NCBI RefSeq assembly: GCF_016785945.1
Contig: NZ_JAEMEF010000001.1
Coordinates: 434,001-498,000 of the forward strand
From: Olleya sediminilitoris
GTDB lineage: Bacteria; Bacteroidota; Bacteroidia; Flavobacteriales; Flavobacteriaceae
Length of the DNA: 64,000 nt
Reading direction: 5' to 3'
The notes beneath the pieces are model-generated. The model was not told the origin of the DNA, made no database searches, and was given only the letters and a program-made list of their open reading frames with translations. The stretch's first letter is position 1, and each line of letters opens with the position of its first letter. A program made the translations under genes and the position numbers. Of this stretch, positions 7,946 through 17,036 are shown piece by piece.

Positions 7946-9373
7946 TTGAGCGTTTTAAAAAAGTTTTTCAAAGACACTATAATTTATGGTTTAGCAACTG
8001 TATTACCTCGTCTTATGAATTTTGTTTTAGTACCTCTGTATACAGGTAAATTAAAAACCACAAGCTTTTCTGATAATACTACATTTTATATTTACGCCTC
8101 ATTTTTTAATGTGCTACTTACCTATGGAATGGAAACTGCTTTCTTTAGATTTTTTACAAAATCTAAAGAAAAGGACAAGATATTTTCTACTACGTTTATC
8201 AGTTTAATTGTTACTACTTTTTTGTTTCTAATAGCTATGTTGCTTTATAGTCAACAACTATCTAGCATGTTTGGTATCTCTCAAAAATATTTTAATTTAT
8301 TAATTGGTGTCATCGTTTTGGACACATTAGTAGTTGCACCTTTTGCGTATTTACGTGCTACAGGACGACCAATTAAATTTGCAGCAATAAAAATTAGCAA
8401 CATATTAATTTATGTGTTACTTAATTATTTTTTCCTTTGGTTTATTCCTAAATTTAACCTGTCTTTTTCTTGGTATGATACTTCAGATTTAGTTCAATAT
8501 ATTTTTATTGCAAATCTGGCTGCAAGTGCAATGACATTAATATTGTTACTACCTTATTTTTTTAAAACCAAACTTCAGTTTAGTAAGCCCATTTTTAAAC
8601 AATTAATTAATTACGGTTGGCCAATTATGGTTGCTGGTTTAGCCTATGTTGTTAATGAGAATTTTGATAAATGGATTATTCCTAATTTATTAAACAAAGA
8701 TATTAATGGTGCTTATAGTGGTTGTTATAAAATAGCCATGTTTATGACTATTTTTATTCAAGCCTTTAGGTTAGGAGCAGAGCCTTTTTTCTTTTCTCAT
8801 GCAAAAGAAAAAAATGCAAAACAAACCTATGCTTTAATAATGAAGTATTTTGTAATAGCTGGTAGCTTAATGCTTGTCTTTATAATTGCTTATTTAGATG
8901 TTTTTAAAGCCTTGTTGGTTACAGATTCTAGTTATTGGCAAGCCATACAAATCGTACCAATAGTATTATTAGCTAATTTATGTTTAGGCATTTATTTTAA
9001 CCTTGCTATTTGGTATAAACTTACAGACAAAACTAGATACGGTATGTACTTGTCCATTGTTGGCGCAATTGTTACAATTGGTCTAAATATTACTTTAATA
9101 CCAAAATTTGGTTTTATAGCTGCAGCTTGGACAACTTTAGCAGCTTACGGAATCATGATGACATTATCTTATTTATTAGGACAAAAACATTATCCAGTAC
9201 CTTACAATTTAAAACAAATCTTAGGCTACTTATTTATAGCTATAGTATTATCTATTGCAGCTTTAAGTACAGAAGCCAACTATTATATTAATACTATTTT
9301 AGTTTTATTATTTTTGGGATTAATAGTTCTTTTTGAAAAGAAAGAAATAAAACATTTATTAAAAAGAAATTAA
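7946..9373 (+). CDS. Oligosaccharide flippase (Wzx/MurJ-like, MOP superfamily)
   Basis: 475-residue polytopic inner-membrane protein with about 12-14 hydrophobic segments. The N-terminus (FFKDTIIYGLATVLPRLMNF) is typical of polysaccharide-biosynthesis flippases, which move lipid-linked saccharides across the membrane. It starts with TTG at 7946; no in-frame ATG precedes the conserved N-terminal motif, so the rare start is accepted. First gene of a seven-gene envelope operon; dut follows after 40 nt. The substrate cannot be told from sequence, because no glycosyltransferases are next to it. Confidence 0.85.
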   Translation: MSVLKKFFKDTIIYGLATVLPRLMNFVLVPLYTGKLKTTSFSDNTTFYIYASFFNVLLTYGMETAFFRFFTKSKEKDKIFSTTFISLIVTTFLFLIAMLLYSQQLSSMFGISQKYFNLLIGVIVLDTLVVAPFAYLRATGRPIKFAAIKISNILIYVLLNYFFLWFIPKFNLSFSWYDTSDLVQYIFIANLAASAMTLILLLPYFFKTKLQFSKPIFKQLINYGWPIMVAGLAYVVNENFDKWIIPNLLNKDINGAYSGCYKIAMFMTIFIQAFRLGAEPFFFSHAKEKNAKQTYALIMKYFVIAGSLMLVFIIAYLDVFKALLVTDSSYWQAIQIVPIVLLANLCLGIYFNLAIWYKLTDKTRYGMYLSIVGAIVTIGLNITLIPKFGFIAAAWTTLAAYGIMMTLSYLLGQKHYPVPYNLKQILGYLFIAIVLSIAALSTEANYYINTILVLLFLGLIVLFEKKEIKHLLKRN

Positions 9374-9413
9374 ATTAATCTGTAACTCAGGTTAAAATGA
9401 AGCAAGTTTATAC

Positions 9414-9848
9414 ATGAAAATTAAAATTATAAATAAATCTAGTCACGCATTGCCACATTATGAAACGTCAGCATCAGCTGGACTTGATTTAAGAGCTAAT
9501 ATAACAAATCCTATAGTACTTCAACCTTTGGAGCGTACAATCGTTAAAACAGGCTTATTTATAGAGTTACCGATAGGTTTTGAAGCTCAAGTTAGACCAA
9601 GAAGTGGTTTGGCAGCAAAAAAAGGAATTACAGTATTAAATGCACCTGGTACTGTTGATGCAGATTATAGAGGAGAAATTGGTGTCATTCTTGTTAACTT
9701 ATCTAACCAAGAGTTTACAATTGAAAATGGCGAGCGTATAGCACAATTAGTAATTGCTAAGCATGAGCGTGCAGAATGGATAGAGGTAGAAACATTATCT
9801 GAAACCTCTAGAGGAGAAGGAGGATTTGGTAGTACAGGAACTAAATAA
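9414..9848 (+). CDS. dut: dUTP diphosphatase
   Basis: 144-residue trimeric dUTPase that hydrolyses dUTP to dUMP and diphosphate, keeping uracil out of DNA and supplying dTMP synthesis. All five family motifs are present in order: [40 protein letters not shown] and the P-loop-like [10 protein letters not shown] at the C-terminus. Standard length. It is embedded in an envelope operon, 6 nt before the next gene, so its expression follows growth-linked envelope genes. Confidence 0.96.
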   Translation: MKIKIINKSSHALPHYETSASAGLDLRANITNPIVLQPLERTIVKTGLFIELPIGFEAQVRPRSGLAAKKGITVLNAPGTVDADYRGEIGVILVNLSNQEFTIENGERIAQLVIAKHERAEWIEVETLSETSRGEGGFGSTGTK

Positions 9849-9854
9849 AAAACC

Positions 9855-10805
9855 ATGAAATCAATCATCACAGTAATTACTCTGTTATTAATTAGTAATA
9901 CAGCTTTATTAGCCCAAGACAATTCAGAAAAAATTGTTGATGTCGCTTATGATGCATGTGATTGTATTGGTAAAATTGAAACAAATTTAAGTAAAGTTCA
10001 AAAAAGCGAAGAGATTAAAGCTTGCATAACCTCTGCAAATATGGCTTGGCAAATCAACAAGTCTATGTCTGCTGTTTCAGATACTATAAATAAGTCTTTA
10101 ACCAAAACAGACACTTTAACTGTTGCTTCAGATAAACTAAATATCGTGATATCTGATGCAGATTATCAAGAAATAGAATCCTATCTGTTAGATACTTGTG
10201 GAGACATGGAAACCATTTATTTTACCGAAGATGAAACTTTAGAAAACTCATATTCAAATAAAGAAAAAGCTACAGAATACTACAATAAAGGTTTAATCGC
10301 TTATGATAATCAAGAGTTTAAAAAAGCACTTTCATTTTATAAAAAAGCAATAAAAGAAGATGAAAATTTTGCATTTGCTTGGGACAATTTGGGACGTACT
10401 TATAAAGAGTTAGGTGATTATAAAGAATCAATTAAGTGTTATAAAAAATCACTAAAAATAGATCCAAAAGGAGGAATGCCTTTAATGAATATTGCAGTTA
10501 CTTATGGTTATCTAGAACAATTTGATAAAGCTAAGAAAGCATACAGGCAATATGGCAAAGTTTTTAAAAATGACCCAGAAACTTATTATGGTTTAGGACG
10601 TATTTATGCTTTGGATAACGATTTTGAAAATGCTTTAGATAATATGATGCAAGCTTACGTGTTATATATTGAAATGCAATCACCTTATAAAAACGATGCC
10701 GAAAAATTTATTGCAATATTGTATCAAGAGCTAGAAAATCAAGGTAAACAAGACGTATTCAATACAATAGCAAAAAAATATAATATTCAAATTACAGACA
10801 ATTAA
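9855..10805 (+). CDS. Exported TPR-repeat protein
   Basis: 316 residues with a signal peptide (about residues 1-20). The N-terminal part of the mature protein contains a small Cys cluster (DACDC, KACI, DTCGD), and residues about 133-270 carry four tetratricopeptide repeats (for example KGLIAYDNQEFKKALSFYKK and LGRTYKELGDYKESIKCYKK). TPRs mediate protein-protein contacts, so a periplasmic scaffold role is likely, but no partner can be named. Lies 6 nt after dut and 2 nt before the nucleotidyltransferase. Confidence 0.8.
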   Translation: MKSIITVITLLLISNTALLAQDNSEKIVDVAYDACDCIGKIETNLSKVQKSEEIKACITSANMAWQINKSMSAVSDTINKSLTKTDTLTVASDKLNIVISDADYQEIESYLLDTCGDMETIYFTEDETLENSYSNKEKATEYYNKGLIAYDNQEFKKALSFYKKAIKEDENFAFAWDNLGRTYKELGDYKESIKCYKKSLKIDPKGGMPLMNIAVTYGYLEQFDKAKKAYRQYGKVFKNDPETYYGLGRIYALDNDFENALDNMMQAYVLYIEMQSPYKNDAEKFIAILYQELENQGKQDVFNTIAKKYNIQITDN

Positions 10806-10807
10806 AT

Positions 10808-11827
10808 ATGAAAATAATAGTACCTATGGCAGGACGAGGTTCTCGTCTAAGACCACACAGTTTAACAGTACCAAAACCATTAATTCCTGTAGCAGGACAA
10901 CCTATTGTCCACAGATTAGTAAAAGATATAGCAAAAGTATTAGACCAACCAATTACAGAAGTTGCTTTTGTATTAGGTGATCCAGCTTGGTTTGGTGATG
11001 ATGTGGTTGCTAGTTTGAAAGATTTAGCAACCAGTTTGGGTGCTAAAGCATCTATATACAGACAAGATAAGCCATTGGGTACAGGACATGCAATTATGTG
11101 TGCTAAAGACAGTCTATCTGGACCAGCAGTTATTGCTTATGCAGATACTTTAATACGTGCAGATTTTAATCTAGATCCAGAGGCAGATGCTGTTATTTGG
11201 GTAAAACAAGTAGAACAACCAGAAGCCTATGGTGTAGTTAAATTAAACGATAATAAAGAGATTGTTGAGCTTGTTGAAAAACCAGAACAATTTGTTAGTG
11301 ATTTAGCAGTTATTGGTATATACTATTTTAAAGAAGTTAGCCAACTAAAAGACCAACTTCAAACCGTTTTAGATAATAATATTATTAATGGTGGAGAATA
11401 CCAAATTAACGATGGTATTAAAGGGATGATGGCAGACGGTAAAATTTTTAAAACAGGAGAAGTAAGTGAGTGGATGGACTGCGGAAACAAAAACATTACA
11501 CTTCAAACTAACCAACGCATGCTAGGCTTTTTAACAGCAGATGGAGAAGAGCAATTAGTAGCATCTACTGTAAAAAATGAAAACTCAACAATTATAGAGC
11601 CTTGTTATATTGGTGAAAACGTGGTGCTAAAAAACACGACCATTGGACCTTATGTTTCAGTTGGAAATAATTGTGTTATAGAAAATTCAACAGTTAAAAA
11701 TAGCTTAATACAAAATCATACGTCTATAAAAAATGCTAATTTAGACGAAGCTATGATTGGTAACCATGTCAAGTATGATGGTAAATTCACCAAAATTAGT
11801 ATAGGTGATTATTCGGTTTTAGAATAG
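10808..11827 (+). CDS. Sugar-phosphate nucleotidyltransferase with left-handed beta-helix C-terminus
   Basis: 339-residue cytoplasmic enzyme of the RfbA/GlmU-like family that makes a nucleotide sugar from a sugar 1-phosphate and an NTP. The N-terminus holds the NTP-binding signature MAGRGSRLRPHSLTVPKPL, and VEKPE lies in the substrate domain. From about residue 255 a hexapeptide-repeat region (CYIGENVVLKNTTIGPYVSV) forms a left-handed beta-helix, as in mannose-1-phosphate guanylyltransferase-like and GlmU-like proteins. The actual sugar is not identifiable. It sits in the flippase operon, consistent with glycan precursor supply. Confidence 0.85.
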   Translation: MKIIVPMAGRGSRLRPHSLTVPKPLIPVAGQPIVHRLVKDIAKVLDQPITEVAFVLGDPAWFGDDVVASLKDLATSLGAKASIYRQDKPLGTGHAIMCAKDSLSGPAVIAYADTLIRADFNLDPEADAVIWVKQVEQPEAYGVVKLNDNKEIVELVEKPEQFVSDLAVIGIYYFKEVSQLKDQLQTVLDNNIINGGEYQINDGIKGMMADGKIFKTGEVSEWMDCGNKNITLQTNQRMLGFLTADGEEQLVASTVKNENSTIIEPCYIGENVVLKNTTIGPYVSVGNNCVIENSTVKNSLIQNHTSIKNANLDEAMIGNHVKYDGKFTKISIGDYSVLE

Positions 11828-11887
11828 TCAACCTCATTTTTTATATAAATATAAAATCAGTTAGTGTTTAGCGCAGCATCCAAAAAC

Positions 11888-13252
11888 ATGAAAAAACAGT
11901 TTTACATAGTACTTATTACGCTTGGTTTACTTTTGTTTCCAAAGGTAAATATTGCGCAAGTGGATTTTGACGCTAAACCTAATGATGATTTAGGTGATGT
12001 CTCTGATGCTTTTCAAGAGCATTTTTTTGAAGCTCTAAAACAAAAAGGTATAGAAAACTACCAACGTGCAGTGGACAACCTCTTAAAATGTATTGCTTTG
12101 GACGATAGTGATGCTATTTTATATTTTGAATTAGGTAAAAACTACAATAGTTTAAAAAACTTTGGGGCAGCAGAAGATGCATTAAAAAAAGCAGTCACTA
12201 AAGTACCAGATAACGAATGGTTTTTAGATGAATTATATAGCACATACATTCAGCAAAAAGAATACAAAAAAGCCATAAAAACGGTTAAGCAACTGGTTAA
12301 ATATCATCCAGATTATAAGGAGGATTTAGCCAACATCTATATGCAAACAGGCGATTTTAAAGAAGCTCTTAAAATTTTAGACGAGCTAGATGACGATCTA
12401 GGTATCAACAAAGAGCGAGACATTTTACGCAATAGAATTTACAACGCAACAGGACGTAAAAAAGACCAAATTGCAAACTTAGAAGATCGTGTAGGTAAAA
12501 ACCCAGAATCAGAAGACACCTACCTACGTTTAATTTATCGTTACAGTGAAAGTGGTGACCTTAAAAAAGCATTTGAAACTGCTAAAAAATTACTTGAAGT
12601 CAACCCAAAGTCAGAGCTTGTACATTTAGCTTTATATAAATTTTATTTAGAAGAAGGTAGTAATGATAAAGCTATTAAGTCAATGAAAGTGGCTTTACAA
12701 AGCTCTAAAATCAACCCAGAATCTAAAATAAAAGTATTGGCAGATTTTGTCAAATTTGTTAGTAAAAATCAACAGTATGAGCAGGATTTGGTAGAAGTTA
12801 CCTCAATGTTGACTAAAATTGAATCTTCTGGTAAAACACTAGTAGAGTTGGCACAATATTATTTACTTAAGGGAGAAAAACAAAAAGCACTAAGTTTTTA
12901 TGAAGAAGCTTTGCAAAAAGAAGAGGAAAATTTCGGTATTTTACGCAACATAATCTTATTACATATAGACTTAAAACAATTTGATTTAGCCGAAGCACGA
13001 AGTAATGAAGGTTTAGAAGTTTTTCCTGCGCAACCTGTATTATATTTAGCAAATGGTGTTGCATTAAACTATTTAAATCGTCCAAAAGATGCTATAAATA
13101 GTCTAGAAACAGGATTAGATTATATTATAGATGACACTAAAATGGAAATTGATTTTTATAATCAATTAGCTAAAGCATATACAATAACTAACAATTTATC
13201 TAAAGCTAAGTCGTTTACAGATAAAGCTAAAAAATTAGAAGGTATCAATTAA
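11888..13252 (+). CDS. Exported TPR-repeat protein
   Basis: 454 residues from the ATG at 11888. A GTG at 11864 would add eight residues ahead of the signal peptide MKKQFYIVLITLGLLLFPKV and is less likely. Nearly all the mature protein is helical tetratricopeptide repeats (for example ALKQKGIENYQRAVDNLLKC and YYLLKGEKQKALSFYEEALQ). It overlaps the DUF4292 lipoprotein by one base (TAATG), implying translational coupling. A TPR protein paired with an outer-membrane lipoprotein suggests an envelope assembly scaffold; the client is unknown. Confidence 0.8.
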   Translation: MKKQFYIVLITLGLLLFPKVNIAQVDFDAKPNDDLGDVSDAFQEHFFEALKQKGIENYQRAVDNLLKCIALDDSDAILYFELGKNYNSLKNFGAAEDALKKAVTKVPDNEWFLDELYSTYIQQKEYKKAIKTVKQLVKYHPDYKEDLANIYMQTGDFKEALKILDELDDDLGINKERDILRNRIYNATGRKKDQIANLEDRVGKNPESEDTYLRLIYRYSESGDLKKAFETAKKLLEVNPKSELVHLALYKFYLEEGSNDKAIKSMKVALQSSKINPESKIKVLADFVKFVSKNQQYEQDLVEVTSMLTKIESSGKTLVELAQYYLLKGEKQKALSFYEEALQKEEENFGILRNIILLHIDLKQFDLAEARSNEGLEVFPAQPVLYLANGVALNYLNRPKDAINSLETGLDYIIDDTKMEIDFYNQLAKAYTITNNLSKAKSFTDKAKKLEGIN

Positions 13253-14031
13253 TGAAATTTAAAACACACATAGCAGCTACTGTATTAGTTTTAATACTAA
13301 TAGTTTCTGGCTGTAAAGGATCTAAAACATTAGTGGCTGATGGTCAAGTTGATTCTGGTTTAAAAGTTAAACAGCTTATTAAAAACAGTGTTAATGCAAA
13401 TATAGATTTTAACACTTTAATTGCTAGACTTAAAATAGGAACAACTCAAAAAGGTAGTTCTCAAAACTATACCGTTAGTCTTAAAATAGAAAAGGATAAG
13501 CAAATACTAATTACTTCCACTCCTGTTTCAATAGTTAGAGCGTTAATAACACCAACTAGAGTCGCTTTTTATAATAAATGGGATAACACTTATTTTGATG
13601 GTGATTTTGACTATTTAAGTAATCTTTTAGGGACTGATTTAGATTTTGATAAAGTTCAAAACATGTTATTGGGTCAATCGTTATTTAATTTAAACGACGA
13701 CAAGTATCAATTATCTGCAAACGATAAATCTTATATTTTAGAACCTAAAAAACAACGTGATTTATTCGAGTTGTTTTTGTTTGTAAATCCTAGTCATTTT
13801 AAAATGGATTCTCAAGAAATATCTCAACCTCAAAACAAACGTATTTTACATATTGATTATTTAACTTATCAAGAAGTAGATAATAAAACAATACCAGAAC
13901 AGACTAAAATTTTGGCTGTTGAGGACGAAGACGAATTAGAGATTAATCTAGAATTAAAATCTGTTAAGTTAAACGAAAACATTCGTTTTCCGTTTAAAAT
14001 ACCATCTGGTTTTACAAAAATTGAATTGTAA
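13252..14031 (+). CDS. DUF4292-family lipoprotein
   Basis: 259 residues with a good lipobox (ILIVSGC, Cys21 lipidated), so it should be anchored in the outer or inner membrane. The mature domain is beta-rich (residues about 45-255) and fits DUF4292, a Bacteroidota family that I recall as resembling LolA/LolB-like lipid-binding folds; that resemblance is an inference here. It overlaps the upstream TPR gene by one base and is 3 nt before the EnvC-like gene. Confidence 0.75.
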   Translation: MKFKTHIAATVLVLILIVSGCKGSKTLVADGQVDSGLKVKQLIKNSVNANIDFNTLIARLKIGTTQKGSSQNYTVSLKIEKDKQILITSTPVSIVRALITPTRVAFYNKWDNTYFDGDFDYLSNLLGTDLDFDKVQNMLLGQSLFNLNDDKYQLSANDKSYILEPKKQRDLFELFLFVNPSHFKMDSQEISQPQNKRILHIDYLTYQEVDNKTIPEQTKILAVEDEDELEINLELKSVKLNENIRFPFKIPSGFTKIEL

Positions 14032-14034
14032 TAT

Positions 14035-15267
14035 ATGAAGCTTCGTTTACTACTTTTAAGTATTACTTTTTTAGTGTTGTTGGGCAATACTTCCGCTTTA
14101 GCGCAAAAAAATAAAATAGATCAATTAGAAGCTCAGCGTTTAGAGATTAAAAATCAGATTAAACAAATTAATAATTTGTTGTTTAAAAATCAATCTAAAC
14201 ATAAAAGTCAAACCTCTTTAATAGAGGATTTAAATTATAAATTAAATGTTAGACGTAACTTAATTAAAGTAACCAATCAACAAGCTAATTTAATAACTAG
14301 GTCTATTAATACTAATCAAAAAAAGATTTCTAATCTTAGAGAAGAATTAGCCATTTTAAAAGATAATTACGCTAAAACTATACGTAATACCTACAAAAAT
14401 AAAAGTAGTCAAAGTCGCGTCATGTTTTTATTGTCCTCTAATGACTTTAGACAAGCTTATAAGCGTTTACAGTACATGAATCAGTACTCTAAATACCAAA
14501 AGCAACAAGGAGAGAATATTAAAGAAAAAGCAGCTAAACTGCAAAGTTTAAATTTAGAATTAAGTAAGCAAAAAGCAGATAAAGACAAACTTATTGCAGA
14601 AAATAGAGAAGTACAAAAAGCTTTAGAGGTAGATATGAAACAACATGAGCAAATCATGGCATCTATTAAAAAAGACCTTAAAAAATATACTGCTCAGGTT
14701 AAACAAAAGCAAAAAGAAGCTAAAGCAATTGATCGAGAGATTGATAGAATAATCAAGGAAGCTATTGCTAATTCTAATAAAAAAGCTGGTAAAACTAATA
14801 CCAAAGCTAACTCGTCAACCACATTTGCCTTAACACCCGAAGCTAAACTATTAGCAGCAGATTTTTTAAGTAATAAAGGAAAACTAATCTGGCCAGTCGA
14901 AAAAGGTTTGGTTAAGGTAAAGTATGGTATACAACGTCATCCAACAGATGCCTCATTATCTATAAATAGTAGAGGTGTGCGTATTGCTACCGAAGAGAAT
15001 GCTATTGTAAGAACCGTTTTTAAAGGAGAAGTTTTAAAAATTATTGTTCAAAAACGTGGTAATCCAACAGTTTTAATAAAACATGGTAACTATATAACAG
15101 CTTACCATAACCTTAAAAAGATTTATGTAAAAACTGGAGATAAGGTAGCTACTAAACAACAGATTGGTGAAGTGTTTACTGATGGTACTGGTGAAACCCT
15201 TTTATGGTTTAGTTTGTATAAAAACAATAGCTCAATAAATCCAGCCGAGTGGATTTATAAAATGTAA
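14035..15267 (+). CDS. EnvC-like murein hydrolase activator (degenerate M23/LytM domain)
   Basis: 410 residues: signal peptide (about 1-24), a long coiled coil (about 25-250), then a LytM/peptidase M23 domain (about 290-405). The metal ligands of active M23 enzymes are missing: the HxxxD position reads NSRGVRIA, and the final HxH position reads LLWFSL. This is the pattern of EnvC and NlpD, which do not cut peptidoglycan but activate amidases at the division site. Last gene of the envelope operon; a terminator follows 33 nt later. Confidence 0.85.
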   Translation: MKLRLLLLSITFLVLLGNTSALAQKNKIDQLEAQRLEIKNQIKQINNLLFKNQSKHKSQTSLIEDLNYKLNVRRNLIKVTNQQANLITRSINTNQKKISNLREELAILKDNYAKTIRNTYKNKSSQSRVMFLLSSNDFRQAYKRLQYMNQYSKYQKQQGENIKEKAAKLQSLNLELSKQKADKDKLIAENREVQKALEVDMKQHEQIMASIKKDLKKYTAQVKQKQKEAKAIDREIDRIIKEAIANSNKKAGKTNTKANSSTTFALTPEAKLLAADFLSNKGKLIWPVEKGLVKVKYGIQRHPTDASLSINSRGVRIATEENAIVRTVFKGEVLKIIVQKRGNPTVLIKHGNYITAYHNLKKIYVKTGDKVATKQQIGEVFTDGTGETLLWFSLYKNNSSINPAEWIYKM

Positions 15268-15299
15268 AATTTATAACTTTATAAAAAAGAAATAAAATT

Positions 15300-15329
15300 A
15301 AAAACCCACTGTATAAGCAGTGGGTTTTT
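15300..15329. terminator. Bidirectional terminator between the EnvC-like and thioesterase genes
   Basis: 12-bp stem (15300-15311 with 15318-15329), loop TATAAG, A-run before and T-run after. It serves the convergent genes on both strands. Confidence 0.9.
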
Positions 15330-15332
15330 ATA

Positions 15333-15842
15333 TTATTCAAATAATGCTTTTAGTTCAGTAGCATCATTAGGTTTCATTTTTCCTGCTAATACTAAACTTA
15401 ATTGCTTTCGTCTTAAGGCTGCGTCAAATCTAGATTTTTCTAGATCAGATTCTGGCACTAATTCTGGTACAGTAACAGGTGTTCCTGTTTCGTCTACTGC
15501 AACAAAAGTATAAATAGCTTCATTAGCTTTAGATCTGCTTCCAGACTCTCTGTCTTCTACCCAAACATCAATATAAATTTCCATTGAGGTTTTAAATGCT
15601 CTTGAAACTTTTGCTTCAACAGTAACAACACTTCCTAAAGGAACTGCTTTATTAAAAGCAACATGATTTACAGATGCTGTTACAACAATACGTCTAGAGT
15701 GACGTCGTGCACTAATACTTGCAGCACGATCCATTCTAGCTAGCAATTCGCCACCAAAAAGGTTGTTTAATGGATTAGTTTCACTAGGTAAAACTAAATC
15801 TGTTAATATGGTTCTAGAGTCTTCTGCTGTTCTTGAGTTCAT
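15333..15842 (-). CDS. Acyl-CoA thioesterase (hotdog fold, YciA/BACH-like)
   Basis: 169-residue cytoplasmic thioesterase that hydrolyses acyl-CoA to free acid and CoA. A single hotdog domain (about residues 8-125) carries the family features NPLNNLFGGELLARMD (catalytic Asp on the hotdog helix) and VNHVAFNKAVPLGSVV. Chain-length preference cannot be read from the sequence. Single gene with its own -7 element upstream and a shared terminator downstream. Confidence 0.88.
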   Translation of the reverse strand: MNSRTAEDSRTILTDLVLPSETNPLNNLFGGELLARMDRAASISARRHSRRIVVTASVNHVAFNKAVPLGSVVTVEAKVSRAFKTSMEIYIDVWVEDRESGSRSKANEAIYTFVAVDETGTPVTVPELVPESDLEKSRFDAALRRKQLSLVLAGKMKPNDATELKALFE

Positions 15843-15862
15843 GGTTTTTTTCTTTTCAAGCG

Positions 15863-15870
15863 CAAAGGTA
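15863..15870 (-). promoter_or_regulatory. -7 element of the thioesterase promoter
   Basis: TACCTTTG read on the minus strand, an exact TAnnTTTG match, about 21 nt before the start codon. No TTG is found at the normal distance upstream. Confidence 0.45.
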
Positions 15871-15919
15871 AGCTGATTTAAATATTTTGAGAGTAGATTT
15901 TACAATTTATTAAGAATAA

Positions 15920-15954
15920 AAAAACCTTAAAGCGTTATCTTCTTTAAGGTTTTT
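15920..15954 (-). terminator. Terminator of the SPOR-domain gene
   Basis: 13-bp stem (15920-15932 with 15942-15954), loop of 9 nt, with a U-run when read on the minus strand, 22 nt after the stop of the SPOR gene. Confidence 0.85.
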
Positions 15955-15975
15955 ATAATCTATTTAGTACTTAGT

Positions 15976-16932
15976 TTAGTCTATAGCTTTAATAAGCAAC
16001 CAAGCGTCTTTATTTTGTTCTGCTCTAATGGTGTTTAAAGCTTCAAATGCGTCTTCTCTTGACGTATAACTTGCATAAGCTACTTGGTGTAAACCATGTC
16101 TGTTTTTACCAATTTTACGCGCTTTAAATCCTTCGTCTTGTAATTGAGCTACTTTTTTGTCAGAGTTTTTTTCTTCTCTAAAAGCACCAGCAACAATGTG
16201 ATATTGTCCAGATTGCTTGTTAACTTGTAAAGTTATAGCAGGTAAAGGGTTGTTTATTACAAAGGTTGCTTCTTGGATTTGGCTATCTAATTTTGTGTTA
16301 GCTTCTTCTTGCGCTATTTGATTATGTTGGTTTACAGTGTTAAGGTAGTTATTAAAACCTAAACCAGATATTCCTAAAGCAATAACAGCGACAGCAGCAT
16401 ATTTTAAATACGGTTTGCTATTGCGTTCTTCTATAGTTTCAGTTATAGGAATAACTTTTTCAATAGTTTCTTCGGTAATAACCTCAACCTCTTCTTTAGG
16501 TTGTATAACGTCTCTTGTGATAGCTGGTGATACAAATTGAGATAATCCAAAAGCATCAGTCAAATAATTGATGTGATAAGATGGACTAAATTCTATTTTA
16601 CCTTCTTGGTTGTAAACAAGGTCACCAATATTTTCAAAATTTAAAGTTTTACCTTCAGACAAATAAGATCTTAAAGTCCTAACATGTTTTGATAAATTTT
16701 GTAATGCAGTTTCAAAAGATATTTTTTCTACATCAGCTATATATCTAGCAAGTAACCCATCATTAGTTTGGATTTGCTCGTTAAAAGCTAAACTTTTTGT
16801 AGGTGCATAAAATGCATTAGTACTATCGTGTACTTGTGCAGATTGACGTTGTGTTAAAAAAGAACCAAACTCAGGTACTGTAACACAATCATATCTGTAT
16901 AATAAATCGCTTATATATTGTTCTAATTGCAT
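15976..16932 (-). CDS. Membrane protein with HU-like (CCDC81-type) domains and a SPOR domain
   Basis: 318 residues. The cytoplasmic N-terminal part (about 1-130) resembles the paired HU/IHF-like domains of the CCDC81 type (starts QLEQYISDLLYRYDCVTVPE; contains LNFENIGDLVYNQEGKIEF). A Glu-rich linker follows, then one membrane helix (about 175-192, AAVAVIALGISGLGF), then a periplasmic SPOR domain (about 240-316, YHIVAGAFREEKNSDKK), which binds denuded peptidoglycan at division sites. The order suggests a link between a cytoplasmic DNA-like or protein surface and septal wall. The TAnnTTTG element lies directly upstream; dprA is divergent. Confidence 0.82.
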   Translation of the reverse strand: MQLEQYISDLLYRYDCVTVPEFGSFLTQRQSAQVHDSTNAFYAPTKSLAFNEQIQTNDGLLARYIADVEKISFETALQNLSKHVRTLRSYLSEGKTLNFENIGDLVYNQEGKIEFSPSYHINYLTDAFGLSQFVSPAITRDVIQPKEEVEVITEETIEKVIPITETIEERNSKPYLKYAAVAVIALGISGLGFNNYLNTVNQHNQIAQEEANTKLDSQIQEATFVINNPLPAITLQVNKQSGQYHIVAGAFREEKNSDKKVAQLQDEGFKARKIGKNRHGLHQVAYASYTSREDAFEALNTIRAEQNKDAWLLIKAID

Positions 16933-16936
16933 AAAA

Positions 16937-16944
16937 CAAAGTTA
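16937..16944 (-). promoter_or_regulatory. -7 element of the SPOR gene promoter
   Basis: TAACTTTG on the minus strand, matching TAnnTTTG. A TTG lies only 15 nt further upstream (16960-16962), shorter than usual. The element ends 4 nt before the start codon, so the transcript would be nearly leaderless or begin inside the gene. Confidence 0.35.
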
Positions 16945-17036
16945 GAATTTTTTGAAAACCAATAAAATTTAGGGCTAATTATTTATTAACAGATTTAAAT
17001 TTCTTTTCTTGTAGTTTCAAAATCAGTATAATAAAA

